From: Clostridium aquiflavi | GTDB lineage: Bacteria; Bacillota; Clostridia; Clostridiales; Clostridiaceae | DNA: 64,000 bases | NCBI RefSeq assembly: GCF_031344075.1 | Contig: NZ_JAVJAN010000001.1 | Coordinates: 1 to 64,000, forward strand | Direction of reading: 5' to 3' | Shown here: in pieces, positions 10,049 through 19,114 of the stretch | Position numbering within the stretch: the stretch's first letter is position 1 | Layout: each line of letters starts with the position of its first letter | The notes under the pieces: generated by a model | The model's database searches: none | What the model was told of the DNA's origin: nothing | The model's input: only the letters and a program-made list of their open reading frames with translations | Translations under genes and position numbers: made by a program

Positions 10049-10825
10049 TTAATCTATCAATATCTTTTTAAATCTTCCCCTTTTATTATTAATTGTTCCT
10101 GAATCTTCTCTTTGTTTTTTTAATACCTCTAAAAGATATAAATACAATTCCTCATTTGAATAATCCTTTTCTTGAATATTTAGCTTATATGATAGGTAGC
10201 TTATTATTATATCTTTCTCAATTGCATCTTTATTTTGAATGCACATAGTCGCAAAAGTTATGTCCCATGCTTCATTAATATTGCACTTTATTAATTCTTT
10301 TCCAAACATCCTTAAAATAATTGGTGATAAACCTACTTCGTTTTTAGTTGCATAAGAAGAATTAATTAAGTTTACAGTGTCATACTCCGTTGACAAATCT
10401 TCAAAACCAGTATAATTTACTCTTAAATGTGCTCCTTCTCTAAGCTGAAATCTACATATTTCCATCTCGTTTTCCTTTAATTGAAGTTCATCATCCAAAT
10501 AAATTTCTGTGCAATTTTCTATAAAATCTTTATCTATTACCTGCTCCATAAATCTCAGCTTTAATATAGTGAGTTTATTATTACATTCATATTTTATTTT
10601 TGTATCTTCTTTCAAAATATAAATGATTTCATCATACTTAATTATCCCTTTTCTTATTATCAAGAAATCATCTACTACATCTATTGAACATCCAGAGATT
10701 ATTCCATCACAATACTCTTTAAACATTATGTCAATAAATGTTCTTGGATAATCCCTAAGCTCATTAAGCATATCTATTTTCAAAAGTCTACCACTTTCAA
10801 ATAATGGATACCTATTTTCAAACAC
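10049..10825 (-). CDS. Putative baseplate/tail-adaptor protein
   Basis: A TTG-started frame reaches 10843, but the stretch GAAGGTGG makes the GTG at 10825 the better start (first residues MFENRYPLFESG). The N-terminal 90 residues carry a signature reminiscent of phage baseplate wedge/DUF4815 proteins: an early LLKIDMLNELRDYP segment, then YCDGIISGCSI, a GIIKYDEIIYIL strand and a YECNN turn. The C-terminal half is helical and charged with no recognised fold. Position at the head of the spike cassette fits a baseplate or tube-to-spike adaptor. This is inference; no family was identified with certainty. Confidence 0.45.
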   Translation of the reverse strand: MFENRYPLFESGRLLKIDMLNELRDYPRTFIDIMFKEYCDGIISGCSIDVVDDFLIIRKGIIKYDEIIYILKEDTKIKYECNNKLTILKLRFMEQVIDKDFIENCTEIYLDDELQLKENEMEICRFQLREGAHLRVNYTGFEDLSTEYDTVNLINSSYATKNEVGLSPIILRMFGKELIKCNINEAWDITFATMCIQNKDAIEKDIIISYLSYKLNIQEKDYSNEELYLYLLEVLKKQREDSGTINNKRGRFKKILID

Positions 10826-10870
10826 CAAACCACCTTCTTTCAATGTTTCTTTATAGCAACGTGTATATCT

Positions 10871-11148
10871 GTTTTAATATACGTTGACATATCTAAGTTA
10901 ATTGTTAAATTAGAAATGAAAGGTATATTTTGTGTAGTGTTACATTAAAAAAGTTTTTGGTTAGTGTTTCTTCATTATAAGTTGTTCCAAATATGCTTGT
11001 TCAAAGTTTATCTTTGAAGCTAGCATTTTGGGTACAACTTGTAATGTTAGATACACCCAATAAACTTTTCAGTAACCGAGCAAATGTATTCCTTTCATTT
11101 CGGCTTTGATCACTTTACTTATACATATATCAACACTCCCCTTAAAAC
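10871..11148. repeat. Palindromic repeat, copy 1 (divergent interior)
   Basis: This 278-bp element has partly complementary ends (GTTTTA with TTGACATAT on the left; ATATATCAA with TTAAAAC on the right). Its inner palindrome pairs CATTATAAGTTGT with ACAACTTGTAATG and ATGCTTGTTCAAAG with CTTTGAAGCTAGCAT. Its end pattern matches the family seen at 20.2, 25.6, 27.5, 29.5, 40.5, 58.5 and 63.7 kb, but the interior sequence differs. It touches the TAG stop of the Hsp70-like gene and fills the gap to the next gene. Confidence 0.6.
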
Positions 11149-13796
11149 TAGTTCATTCCATCAAAGAAATTTTTCTCCCATTTATCATTTTCAAAATAAA
11201 AGAACTTCTCTTTGCTGATATATAATTCATGATCTTTTCTCAATATAGCCAGTACATAAAATCCCCAAAGTTCCTCTTCTGCCCAAACAAAAAACTTTAT
11301 TTCATCATTTTCAATATTATCTGTTTCATGCTGACTTATATTGGGATACTTTTCTATAATACTAACAGCATCAGTTTTTTCTAATTCTTCATTATTAAAC
11401 TTATAATCATATTCATACTTCACATTATTGCTGCTATCTTTTAAATAAAGCTTTAATATAACTCGGTCCATAAATCTTGAAACGAAACCTCTTTTTATTG
11501 CTTTATTTTTAATTAATGTGATTTCGTCTCCCTTATGTGTAAATGCTGTAAGTGTATAAGGAAGTGTTGGCATATTATTTTGAATTTGTATATCAGCATA
11601 TCCAAAGTTTTTAGAATAAAGATACTTCAATGCGCCCTTAAGGCAACTTAACTTTAAGTCATAATCTTCACTTGTATCTTTTTTACTTTTATTTATTTCA
11701 ATTATTCTTCCTGGTATAAATTCTTTTAAAGCATCTTTAAATATATCCACATTACATGATTGACCAGTAAGTTTAATTAGTGAATATTCATAAAGTTCAT
11801 CATTTTTATATAAAGTTTCTAAGAATTTCTTTATTATGTTATATACATCACCTTTTATTAATGTGCTTATTTCATAAGTTGTAATATTTAATGTTGGTGC
11901 CTCTTTTATAATTTGCAATCTTCCATTATTCATATAGGATAATTTCCATTTGTCATACATAATTTGAGCACTATCTATTATTTCTAAATTTTCCTTTAAT
12001 TCATTTGGACTTAATATTATCTTTATAAGTTCTGGATTACTAAAGAATAATTTCTTAATCTCTTCTGCTAAATTAAATAAGAAATAATAGTTATTTCTAG
12101 CTTTGCAATAGTCTTCTTTATTTCTAGTTTCATATAATTTAAACTTTGTTGGAATTATCTCTTCAGCTCTTTCATATTCACTATCTAAGTCTTCATATAA
12201 TTGATCAATTCCATATTTATCTATGTTTCTAAATATATCTATTTTAAATTCATCCACTATAGCTTTTTTAATTTCTAAATAATTATCCCTAGCCAATGCA
12301 TTTGCCATTAATATTTTTATAAATTGTAAAATTCTAAATGTAAGATTGTTACCTCCAAAGTCTGTATCTCCATTTTCATATGATGTCTCTATATCTATTT
12401 TGTACGAAACTCTATTATCTCTTATACTAAAACTACAACCTGAAAGATCTGTAGTTCCCCCTCCACAATCTATGATTAATGCCTTATATTCATCTCCACT
12501 TGAATACTTATCTCTATCTATAAAATTACTTATTGTGTTATAAAGAACAGCCACACTTTCCTCTATCATATTTTTGCTTTCAACATTATATTCACTTAAT
12601 ACTTCTTCAAATAATTTGTGAAATTTATACTTTTGTTTCGATGGACATGAAATGTATATATTTTTGAATTTACATTTAAATCTTTGATTTGCTAAAGATA
12701 TGACATACTCTAAATACGCTTTTATGATATCTTTTCTCTTTATAAGTGTTGTTTTTCCATGAATATCTATTACTTTTTCACTTTTCTCGAAATCACTTAT
12801 CCACCTTTTTATGTCATAAAAAACTGTTAAACTGTCATCAACATATCTCTTTTTTGATGCAAATAATGCATCATAGCCAAAGATATATTTCACATTATCT
12901 TCATTTTCATTTATATATTTAATGCCTACTACACTTGGAATTAGTGGAGTTATGCTATAATCTTTTTTAGTCGTATCTAAAAGTTTTACTAATTTTACTT
13001 TATCATCTTCATAATCTTCTAAATTTATATTTCTAATTAAATTATCATTTAATCCTTGAAATACTTCTTTATCTATATAAATCCCTGCTGTAGTATTTGA
13101 TGTTCCAAAATCTATAGCAATTGGCATTGTTGTCTCTTCTAATTCTTTTATTTCAAGTTGTAAAATAGGTACAGATGAGTACTCTAAATTATAATTTTGA
13201 AAATCAACTTTATTTTCATATATATCATAAATTAGCTCTGATTCTTTTTGTGGTAAAAATATTAGATTATAAAATTTACTTTGATTTTCTTGAATAAAAA
13301 CATCTTTACCTTTTACTAAAAAGTATTTATATTCATTATTCTTTTTTATCTTTTTTATATTAAGTACAGTAGAAACATTAAAATTATTATCAACTAAAAG
13401 AACATTACCTTCGTCTAACTCTTTATTGGTTTTCAACTCATATTCATCATATATTTCAAGTGATAAATCTTTGTAAATTACTATTTTCCCTGAGTAATCT
13501 ACAATATCACTTGGGATTTCTTTTTTAGCACTTCTCTTTAAAAACTTTTCAATTCTTTCTATTCCGTCCTCTATATAATTACTTATTAACCGGCTATCTT
13601 TTTCTCCTCTATATTTCATAATAAGTTTTATAAGCTCTTCTTTATCTAAAGGATTTACTATACTTTTCACTAACTTTTCTTTATTACATATTTCTCTTAA
13701 TTGAAAAGTTGTCATTAAAATTAAGTCTTTTTCTTTATATCTTTTTGAAATATTTTCTTCTTGTTTTTTATGCAACTTGTATGTATATAATCCCAT
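11148..13796 (-). CDS. Hsp70-like actin-fold ATPase with long N-terminal extension
   Basis: The start is the ATG at 13796, placed by AGGAGG five bases upstream; an upstream TTG at 13853 has no such support. The 882-aa protein has about 220 N-terminal residues unlike DnaK. The nucleotide domain then shows phosphate-1 AIDFGTSNTTAGIY near 224, phosphate-2 IIDCGGGTTDLSG near 442 and an adenosine-type LTGQSCNVDIF near 674, so ATP binding looks intact. No typical DnaK substrate-binding domain or EEVD-like tail is seen. With the J-domain gene of the same locus it may form a dedicated remodelling pair for assembly or effector handling (inference). It follows the 232-aa gene by about 110 bp. Confidence 0.75.
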   Translation of the reverse strand: MGLYTYKLHKKQEENISKRYKEKDLILMTTFQLREICNKEKLVKSIVNPLDKEELIKLIMKYRGEKDSRLISNYIEDGIERIEKFLKRSAKKEIPSDIVDYSGKIVIYKDLSLEIYDEYELKTNKELDEGNVLLVDNNFNVSTVLNIKKIKKNNEYKYFLVKGKDVFIQENQSKFYNLIFLPQKESELIYDIYENKVDFQNYNLEYSSVPILQLEIKELEETTMPIAIDFGTSNTTAGIYIDKEVFQGLNDNLIRNINLEDYEDDKVKLVKLLDTTKKDYSITPLIPSVVGIKYINENEDNVKYIFGYDALFASKKRYVDDSLTVFYDIKRWISDFEKSEKVIDIHGKTTLIKRKDIIKAYLEYVISLANQRFKCKFKNIYISCPSKQKYKFHKLFEEVLSEYNVESKNMIEESVAVLYNTISNFIDRDKYSSGDEYKALIIDCGGGTTDLSGCSFSIRDNRVSYKIDIETSYENGDTDFGGNNLTFRILQFIKILMANALARDNYLEIKKAIVDEFKIDIFRNIDKYGIDQLYEDLDSEYERAEEIIPTKFKLYETRNKEDYCKARNNYYFLFNLAEEIKKLFFSNPELIKIILSPNELKENLEIIDSAQIMYDKWKLSYMNNGRLQIIKEAPTLNITTYEISTLIKGDVYNIIKKFLETLYKNDELYEYSLIKLTGQSCNVDIFKDALKEFIPGRIIEINKSKKDTSEDYDLKLSCLKGALKYLYSKNFGYADIQIQNNMPTLPYTLTAFTHKGDEITLIKNKAIKRGFVSRFMDRVILKLYLKDSSNNVKYEYDYKFNNEELEKTDAVSIIEKYPNISQHETDNIENDEIKFFVWAEEELWGFYVLAILRKDHELYISKEKFFYFENDKWEKNFFDGMN

Positions 13797-13904
13797 TTTT
13801 TCCTCCTGATTTTTGGTTGTTTTTAAATTGTTAATAACATCTATACTTTTCAATTCATTTTTTCAATGAAAAAGAAAAAACATACAAATTATATTTATAA
13901 CTTT

Positions 13905-14603
13905 TTATTCAATCATTACTATGTCATCAATTTTCATGGTATTATCAGAACCTAAAATTCCAAAATGTTTGTCCCAAAATAAATACACATTCATATTTAT
14001 AGGTAAAAATGTATTTATAATAGCATTTATTTTGCCTTTTAGAATTTTATCTTCAACTTCACTTAAATAAACATATATATCTTTTGAACTTTCTTTATTT
14101 AAATACACTGTGCTATTTCTAAATATTTTTGCTAAAATTTTATTGAAAAGTTGCAGCGAAGTCCCTGTTTTATATAAAGTTATAAAGCTATTTAAAAATA
14201 TATCTGTTTCTTCTTTATTAAAACAAAGTATATCTTTAGCTAACTCTTCTCCATATACATTATTTATTACGTCTTTAAATAAAAACTTCTTATAAAATTC
14301 ATTTTTATTTAATCCTTGTTTTAAATCTAACTCACATAAATAATGAATTAATATATCAAATAGTACATTTTTTAATTCTATGTTTTCTTTAAAATTAATA
14401 TCAAACAATTCTTCAAATATCTCTTGAAACCTATACAAAGCATTTATTTCAATATACTCACTTTGTGGTAATTTGCTTGAATTAATGTTTTGAATAGCGA
14501 GTTCCATATATGGACTATATACCTCTGCTTGTTTAAATTTAATTCCTTCTGTTGGAGTATTTTCTTCTATTGCTTTTATAAAGATGTCATAAATGTAATT
14601 CAT
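13905..14603 (-). CDS. Unknown protein, candidate baseplate/assembly component
   Basis: This 232-aa protein is acidic and helical, without signal peptide or membrane segments. The N-terminus (YIYDIFIKAIEENTPTEGIK) and C-terminus (INTFLPINMNVYLFWDKHFG, then IDDIVMIE) have no recognised motif. Its ATG overlaps the stop of the 428-aa gene as ATGA, indicating translational coupling and probably a complex between the two products. GAAGGAAG provides the ribosome binding site. Placement between the signalling genes and the Hsp70-like gene suggests a structural or assembly role in the injection machine, but nothing in the sequence proves it. Confidence 0.55.
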   Translation of the reverse strand: MNYIYDIFIKAIEENTPTEGIKFKQAEVYSPYMELAIQNINSSKLPQSEYIEINALYRFQEIFEELFDINFKENIELKNVLFDILIHYLCELDLKQGLNKNEFYKKFLFKDVINNVYGEELAKDILCFNKEETDIFLNSFITLYKTGTSLQLFNKILAKIFRNSTVYLNKESSKDIYVYLSEVEDKILKGKINAIINTFLPINMNVYLFWDKHFGILGSDNTMKIDDIVMIE

Positions 14604-15877
14604 ATTAATCTTCCTTCACATTTATATTCCGGATAAATAATTTGTATTTCTGATACTAAAAAACTTAAAATATCTTTATTTAAATAATATTCTTTGTTCT
14701 TTGGTTCAAAGTATAAAACTAAAGATTTTTTTATGTTATCTTCTCTTATTTCATCTATTATAAAATCATTAGCAGCGTAGGTTTCTTTGTCTTCATCAAA
14801 TTTAAGTTCTTCTATTTTTAAATCTCTAAATCTCAAATGTTTTGATACTTCAAATGAATTTATAAGCTTTGCTATTTCATTTTTTGTTTTTATAACATAT
14901 CTATTATTAAATAAAAATCTATTTGAAAAATTAACATTCTTGTAATTACTCATAATTTCGTAATTATCTTTTTTAGTATTATCTTCTTTATAATTTACAA
15001 TCTTATAGACTATCCATGGAGATGAAACAGATATTTTTGATGTTATTGTTATATAATTCTTTTTTATTGTTACATAATCCATATTTTCTTCATCTAAATT
15101 AACCAAGTAACCATGATTTGTTCCTTCTTTTTCAATTGAAATATAATGTTCAAAATTAACTTTATCTATACAAGGTACTGGAAATCCTGCACATTTCAAT
15201 TTAATCTCTTTAATGTTCCAAAGTGGCACCATATCATATTTTATATATTTGCTATAATCACCAAAGTCTATGTTTATCTTTATAATCTCTTCTTCTTCAT
15301 CTATTTGATCTTCACACTCTGTGAGAAATATTTGTGCTATTTTATTAATATAAGGCATATTAACTGTTTTCCACATAATGTTGTTATTTATAAAACACTT
15401 GTATAAAGTATTTATTTTTTCTTTATATTCAGTATTTGCTTTTATTTTAAAATAAGCTTTATGAATCTTTTTATTTGTTTCTATAATTCCTGTTATTTCT
15501 GAATTATTAGATATGAACTGTTTAAAAATACTGTAGTCGCATTTTAGAAATACATTAAACATTTCAGAAGATACATTATCATTTAAATTATCTATAATTG
15601 TTTTTACATCATATATCTTTTCCTCTGTATCTTCTTCTATCATTGGAAATAAAAATTCATTAGTTACATCTAAATGTTTTCTATCAATTATTGTTGAATA
15701 CACATTATATTTTTCCTCTAAATATTGTATTTCATCAAAAACTCTTTCTTCTAAATCATTAAATCTATCTTCACTATGTTGTTCTAATGAAGTGAAGACA
15801 CTGTTCAGTATTTTTTTTAGCATTACTCTATCATTTAAATCATTTATTTCATTTAATTTTTCATAAATTTTATTCAT
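14600..15877 (-). CDS. Unknown protein, candidate baseplate component
   Basis: The ATG at 15877 is preceded by AGGTGG at good spacing, so the GTG nine bases further upstream is not needed. The product is about 425 aa. Residues 1-110 are strongly charged and helical (FNDLEERVFDEIQYLEEKYN). The rest is mixed, with WNIKEIKLKCAGFPVPCID near 220 and a beta-rich region to the end. No membrane segment is seen. Eight bases overlap the upstream PP2C gene and four overlap the downstream 232-aa gene, so three proteins are translationally coupled. A TssF/TssK-like baseplate role is possible by elimination only. Confidence 0.55.
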   Translation of the reverse strand: MNKIYEKLNEINDLNDRVMLKKILNSVFTSLEQHSEDRFNDLEERVFDEIQYLEEKYNVYSTIIDRKHLDVTNEFLFPMIEEDTEEKIYDVKTIIDNLNDNVSSEMFNVFLKCDYSIFKQFISNNSEITGIIETNKKIHKAYFKIKANTEYKEKINTLYKCFINNNIMWKTVNMPYINKIAQIFLTECEDQIDEEEEIIKINIDFGDYSKYIKYDMVPLWNIKEIKLKCAGFPVPCIDKVNFEHYISIEKEGTNHGYLVNLDEENMDYVTIKKNYITITSKISVSSPWIVYKIVNYKEDNTKKDNYEIMSNYKNVNFSNRFLFNNRYVIKTKNEIAKLINSFEVSKHLRFRDLKIEELKFDEDKETYAANDFIIDEIREDNIKKSLVLYFEPKNKEYYLNKDILSFLVSEIQIIYPEYKCEGRLI

Positions 15878-17711
15878 TTTTACCACCTGTACTAGCTATT
15901 TCTTTATCTAATACCTTTAATTTTTCATCTATTGATTTTATTTCTTCTGTAAGACCTACTTGAGTGTATGCATCTTTTGCTAATGTATATAAAACTTTTG
16001 CAGATGTTATATCACCCTTAACGTATCTTTCGTTAGCTTCATTTAGATATATATCACCTTCAGCTTTTGTTTGCGATTGCCCTTCTATTTTTTTATCCAT
16101 AAGAACTATTTTTTCTTCTAATTCATTTGCTAAACTATTTGAATTTATTTTTTCAAATGCCTCTTTTGCCAAAGCATAATACATCTTCGCTCCTACGTAA
16201 TCTCCTGCTATATATTGTGTATCACCATTTTTTCTAAGGTCTATAGCTTTACTTTGAAGATCATCATCTTCCTTTTTAGCTTTTTCTTCTTTTTCCTTAG
16301 TTTTTTCTTCTTCTTCTTTTGCTTTTTCCTCTTCTGCTTTAGCCTTTTCCTCATCTTGCTTTTGTGCTTCTGCTTCTTTGCCTTGCTTTTCATATATTCC
16401 TTTAAGTTTATCTATAGCTTCTTGTTTTTCATCTTTTAAATAATAATTTGAAGCAAGTCTTTTTGCTTCTAAGTAATTTGCTTCTGCTTCTGGTACTTTT
16501 CCTGCTTCTAACTGACTGTCTGCAAGTTCCAAAAGATCAGCAACACTTATACATGTTTTAGCTATATCTATTTTCTTCAAAATATAATTTCTTGCTTTAT
16601 CATCAACATCTTCACCTTTTTGCATTGCTAATAAGTACTGATCTAAAGCTTCATTAAATTTCTTTTCTTCAAGTTTTTTATCACCTTCAAGTATTATTTC
16701 TGTATATTTACATTCACCATCTATTTCTTTTATGTCATTTTTAAGTTTATATTTGTTAGCTATCTTTAATGCTTCTTCATATTTTGAATTTGCTTTTTCT
16801 ATATGTTCATTTTCTATGTATCCATTTGCTTCACTTACATAATTATTCATAGATGCAATTGCTTCTCTTTTTTTATTTTGCTTTACATTAAATACTACTA
16901 ATGCTATAACTAAAACCAAGATTATTGGAATTGCTGCAAATAAAATTTTCTTTATCATAGCCTTTTTCTTTGGATTTATATATGCCTTTTCAACAAAGGT
17001 TACAGCTAGTGTATAGTTTTCTAAATTATTTAATTGCTTTGATAAGATCATATCTTCAACTCTATCTGCAACTTCTTCAGGCTCTGTTGCCCCCTCTAGA
17101 GCATCTTCTATTTCTTTTTCATCACAATTTTCCCATATTCCCTTTGTAAGCAATGTAAATACATCACCATCGTTAAGTTTTATTTTTTTAGATATGAATG
17201 GTGAACTTAATTTATTTTCTCCTAAGTAACATGAAAGATTATTTCTCTCTATATGCTTAGCTGCCTTATCTAAAGCTATCATTTCCTTATCACTAAGTTG
17301 TTGAGTTAATGATAGATCTCTACTTTTTTCATTTAAATATCCATCCTTAAAAAAATAGAATCTTGAATTACCTATTACAATATACCTAACTTTACTGTAA
17401 TTAGTTATAGCTATTGTCATAGATGCTTTAAGTCGTACATTTTTACTTGTCTTTACTATTTCTTCATTAACTTTATTTAAATACTTTTTTAGTGTAAATT
17501 TATTCATAGTAGGATTTTGTGTAAATAATTTAATGAATGTTGTTACTGCAATTTGAGCAGTGTCATTTTCTGTGTCATTATCAATACCATCTGCAATTGC
17601 ATAACATCCAAACTTATCAAGCTCTACAAAGGCAAAATAATCTTTATTTTGAAGATGCGTTCCTTCTTCTGATATAAAACTTGTCTTAAATTTTGAATTC
17701 AACTTTCTCAT
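15870..17711 (-). CDS. Membrane protein: PP2C-like domain, TM helix, E/K-rich linker and TPR-like repeats
   Basis: The start is the ATG at 17711, behind AGGGTGAG. Residues 1-240 are a PP2C fold with D24 (NKDYF) and D41 (IADG). The motif normally read as SDG is TKG near 187, and the terminal DNxT is ENYT, so metal binding is probably impaired. One TM helix lies near 251-272 (FAAIPIILVLVIALVVF). Outside it are TPR-like helix pairs, an E/K-rich coiled coil near 447-487, and two C-terminal repeats containing GDYVGAKMYYALAK and GDITSAKVLYTLAK. This links a cytoplasmic phosphatase-like domain to an exported scaffold. It probably senses or anchors the injection machine at the envelope (inference). 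Confidence 0.75.
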   Translation of the reverse strand: MRKLNSKFKTSFISEEGTHLQNKDYFAFVELDKFGCYAIADGIDNDTENDTAQIAVTTFIKLFTQNPTMNKFTLKKYLNKVNEEIVKTSKNVRLKASMTIAITNYSKVRYIVIGNSRFYFFKDGYLNEKSRDLSLTQQLSDKEMIALDKAAKHIERNNLSCYLGENKLSSPFISKKIKLNDGDVFTLLTKGIWENCDEKEIEDALEGATEPEEVADRVEDMILSKQLNNLENYTLAVTFVEKAYINPKKKAMIKKILFAAIPIILVLVIALVVFNVKQNKKREAIASMNNYVSEANGYIENEHIEKANSKYEEALKIANKYKLKNDIKEIDGECKYTEIILEGDKKLEEKKFNEALDQYLLAMQKGEDVDDKARNYILKKIDIAKTCISVADLLELADSQLEAGKVPEAEANYLEAKRLASNYYLKDEKQEAIDKLKGIYEKQGKEAEAQKQDEEKAKAEEEKAKEEEEKTKEKEEKAKKEDDDLQSKAIDLRKNGDTQYIAGDYVGAKMYYALAKEAFEKINSNSLANELEEKIVLMDKKIEGQSQTKAEGDIYLNEANERYVKGDITSAKVLYTLAKDAYTQVGLTEEIKSIDEKLKVLDKEIASTGGKNE

Positions 17712-17746
17712 TTGTCTCACCCTAACTTATTAAAATGCGATTATTT

Positions 17747-18586
17747 TTAAATATTCTTTTTCATAATTATTATGCTTCCATTATGAGTATTTTCATGATG
17801 TTCTATTTCATCTATAATTTCATCCAAAACTATATCTATATGCTTTTTATTTTTATTTAATATATTTTCAAAATCTACCCATCTTATTTCTTCATAAATC
17901 CCTTTACTCATAATCAAAAGTAAATCATTTTTTTCTAATTTAATACTATGGTTTTTCATTTCTACATTATTAAGATTTTCTTGTCCAAGGTAATATAAAA
18001 CCTTTTTGTTATTTAAAACTTGAAGTGCTTCAATCTTTTCAAGTTTTCCTTCATAATATTTTTCTTTTGCAACTTCATTCATACAATGACCTTCACTCAA
18101 TTTTATAAGTTCACCTTTTCTAAAAATAGTTAACATCAAATTACCTAAAGAAGTATAATATAAATTTTCTTCATCAATAATTGCCATTAAAATGCTTGTA
18201 CCACCTTTATTCTTCTCTACTCTTTTAAGTATTTCATGATTTGCTTTATTAATGGCTTTTTTTAAAAAGTAACTCACTTTTTCATTACTATATTCCTTTA
18301 AAAACATATTTGATATTGTTTTTACAGCAGTAATACTAGAAATTCTTCCCGCTTCATTTTTTCCTAAGCCATCAGCAATAACTGCTAAAACTGCATTATC
18401 TTTTTTCTTTATATTAAAGTAATCTTCTTGTATTTCTTCATGACCTATATGTGAATATTTAACTAAACTTATATTTTCTTTGTTCATAATTTTAAACAAT
18501 ATGTGCTTTATCACACATAATAAAAGTAATAACATTATTAATATAAGCACTACTTCTTTTTGATCATATCTACTCATAAATAACAT
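17747..18586 (-). CDS. Membrane-anchored PP2C-like phosphatase domain protein
   Basis: The 279-aa product has an N-terminal TM helix (residues 11-33), then a PP2C-like domain with EDYF (D55), VIADGLGKNEAG (D72) and GGTSILMAII. As in its neighbour, the late SDG motif is changed, here to SKG near 227, and the terminal DNxT is HNGS. Two metal ligands are therefore missing or altered, and it may be a phospho-reader or weak phosphatase rather than a standard PP2C. AGGGGT lies 8 bp before the ATG. The gene begins 5 bp after the FHA gene, so reader and phosphatase-like protein are coexpressed. Confidence 0.75.
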   Translation of the reverse strand: MLFMSRYDQKEVVLILIMLLLLLCVIKHILFKIMNKENISLVKYSHIGHEEIQEDYFNIKKKDNAVLAVIADGLGKNEAGRISSITAVKTISNMFLKEYSNEKVSYFLKKAINKANHEILKRVEKNKGGTSILMAIIDEENLYYTSLGNLMLTIFRKGELIKLSEGHCMNEVAKEKYYEGKLEKIEALQVLNNKKVLYYLGQENLNNVEMKNHSIKLEKNDLLLIMSKGIYEEIRWVDFENILNKNKKHIDIVLDEIIDEIEHHENTHNGSIIIMKKNI

Positions 18587-18591
18587 TTAAA

Positions 18592-19101
18592 TTACCCCTG
18601 TTCTTTATCTTGCCATTCAAAATGTTCACCACAAAATGGTACAAATAAGAATTTACTCTTTCCAAGCTCTATAACATCATAATTTGTAAGTTGTGTTGGC
18701 ATATATACTGGTTCATTATTTAAATAAGCAATTCCTGAAGAATCTCCTGGAAGTAATACATAATTTTTCTTTTTAGGATCATATACTACAACGGCATGAT
18801 TTCTGGCTGTTATGTAATTATCCCCAATTATTTGTATGTCCATATCATCAGCTCTACCGATGAAATTTTTCCCATTCTTTATTTTATAATCTTTTCCTAC
18901 TCTACATCCTTCAATGCAAACAAGCCATCCACATACTGGCTCTATTTCTTGATATAAAAGATTTGTTTCTACTTCTTCCGCATCTGGTACAAGTTCTTTC
19001 TTATTTTCTTTTTTACTTGTATCTATATTACAATAAGGACATATTGGACCATATCGTCTTTCACTAAACATATGACCATTTTGACATCTAATTAATGACA
19101 T
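18592..19101 (-). CDS. Zinc-ribbon FHA-domain protein
   Basis: This 169-aa protein has an N-terminal zinc ribbon (CQNGH then CPYC). After an acidic linker an FHA domain runs from about residue 60, with IGRADDMDIQI, ITARNHAVVVYD and DSSGIAYLNNEPV in the usual FHA order. FHA domains bind phosphothreonine peptides, as Fha does in the T6SS threonine-phosphorylation pathway. The gene sits between a membrane FHA gene and a PP2C-like gene. No Ser/Thr kinase is seen in the window, so its partner must be encoded elsewhere or the domain reads an unmodified ligand. GGAGTGA precedes the ATG. Confidence 0.8.
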   Translation of the reverse strand: MSLIRCQNGHMFSERRYGPICPYCNIDTSKKENKKELVPDAEEVETNLLYQEIEPVCGWLVCIEGCRVGKDYKIKNGKNFIGRADDMDIQIIGDNYITARNHAVVVYDPKKKNYVLLPGDSSGIAYLNNEPVYMPTQLTNYDVIELGKSKFLFVPFCGEHFEWQDKEQG

Positions 19102-19114
19102 ATAATCACTCCAT

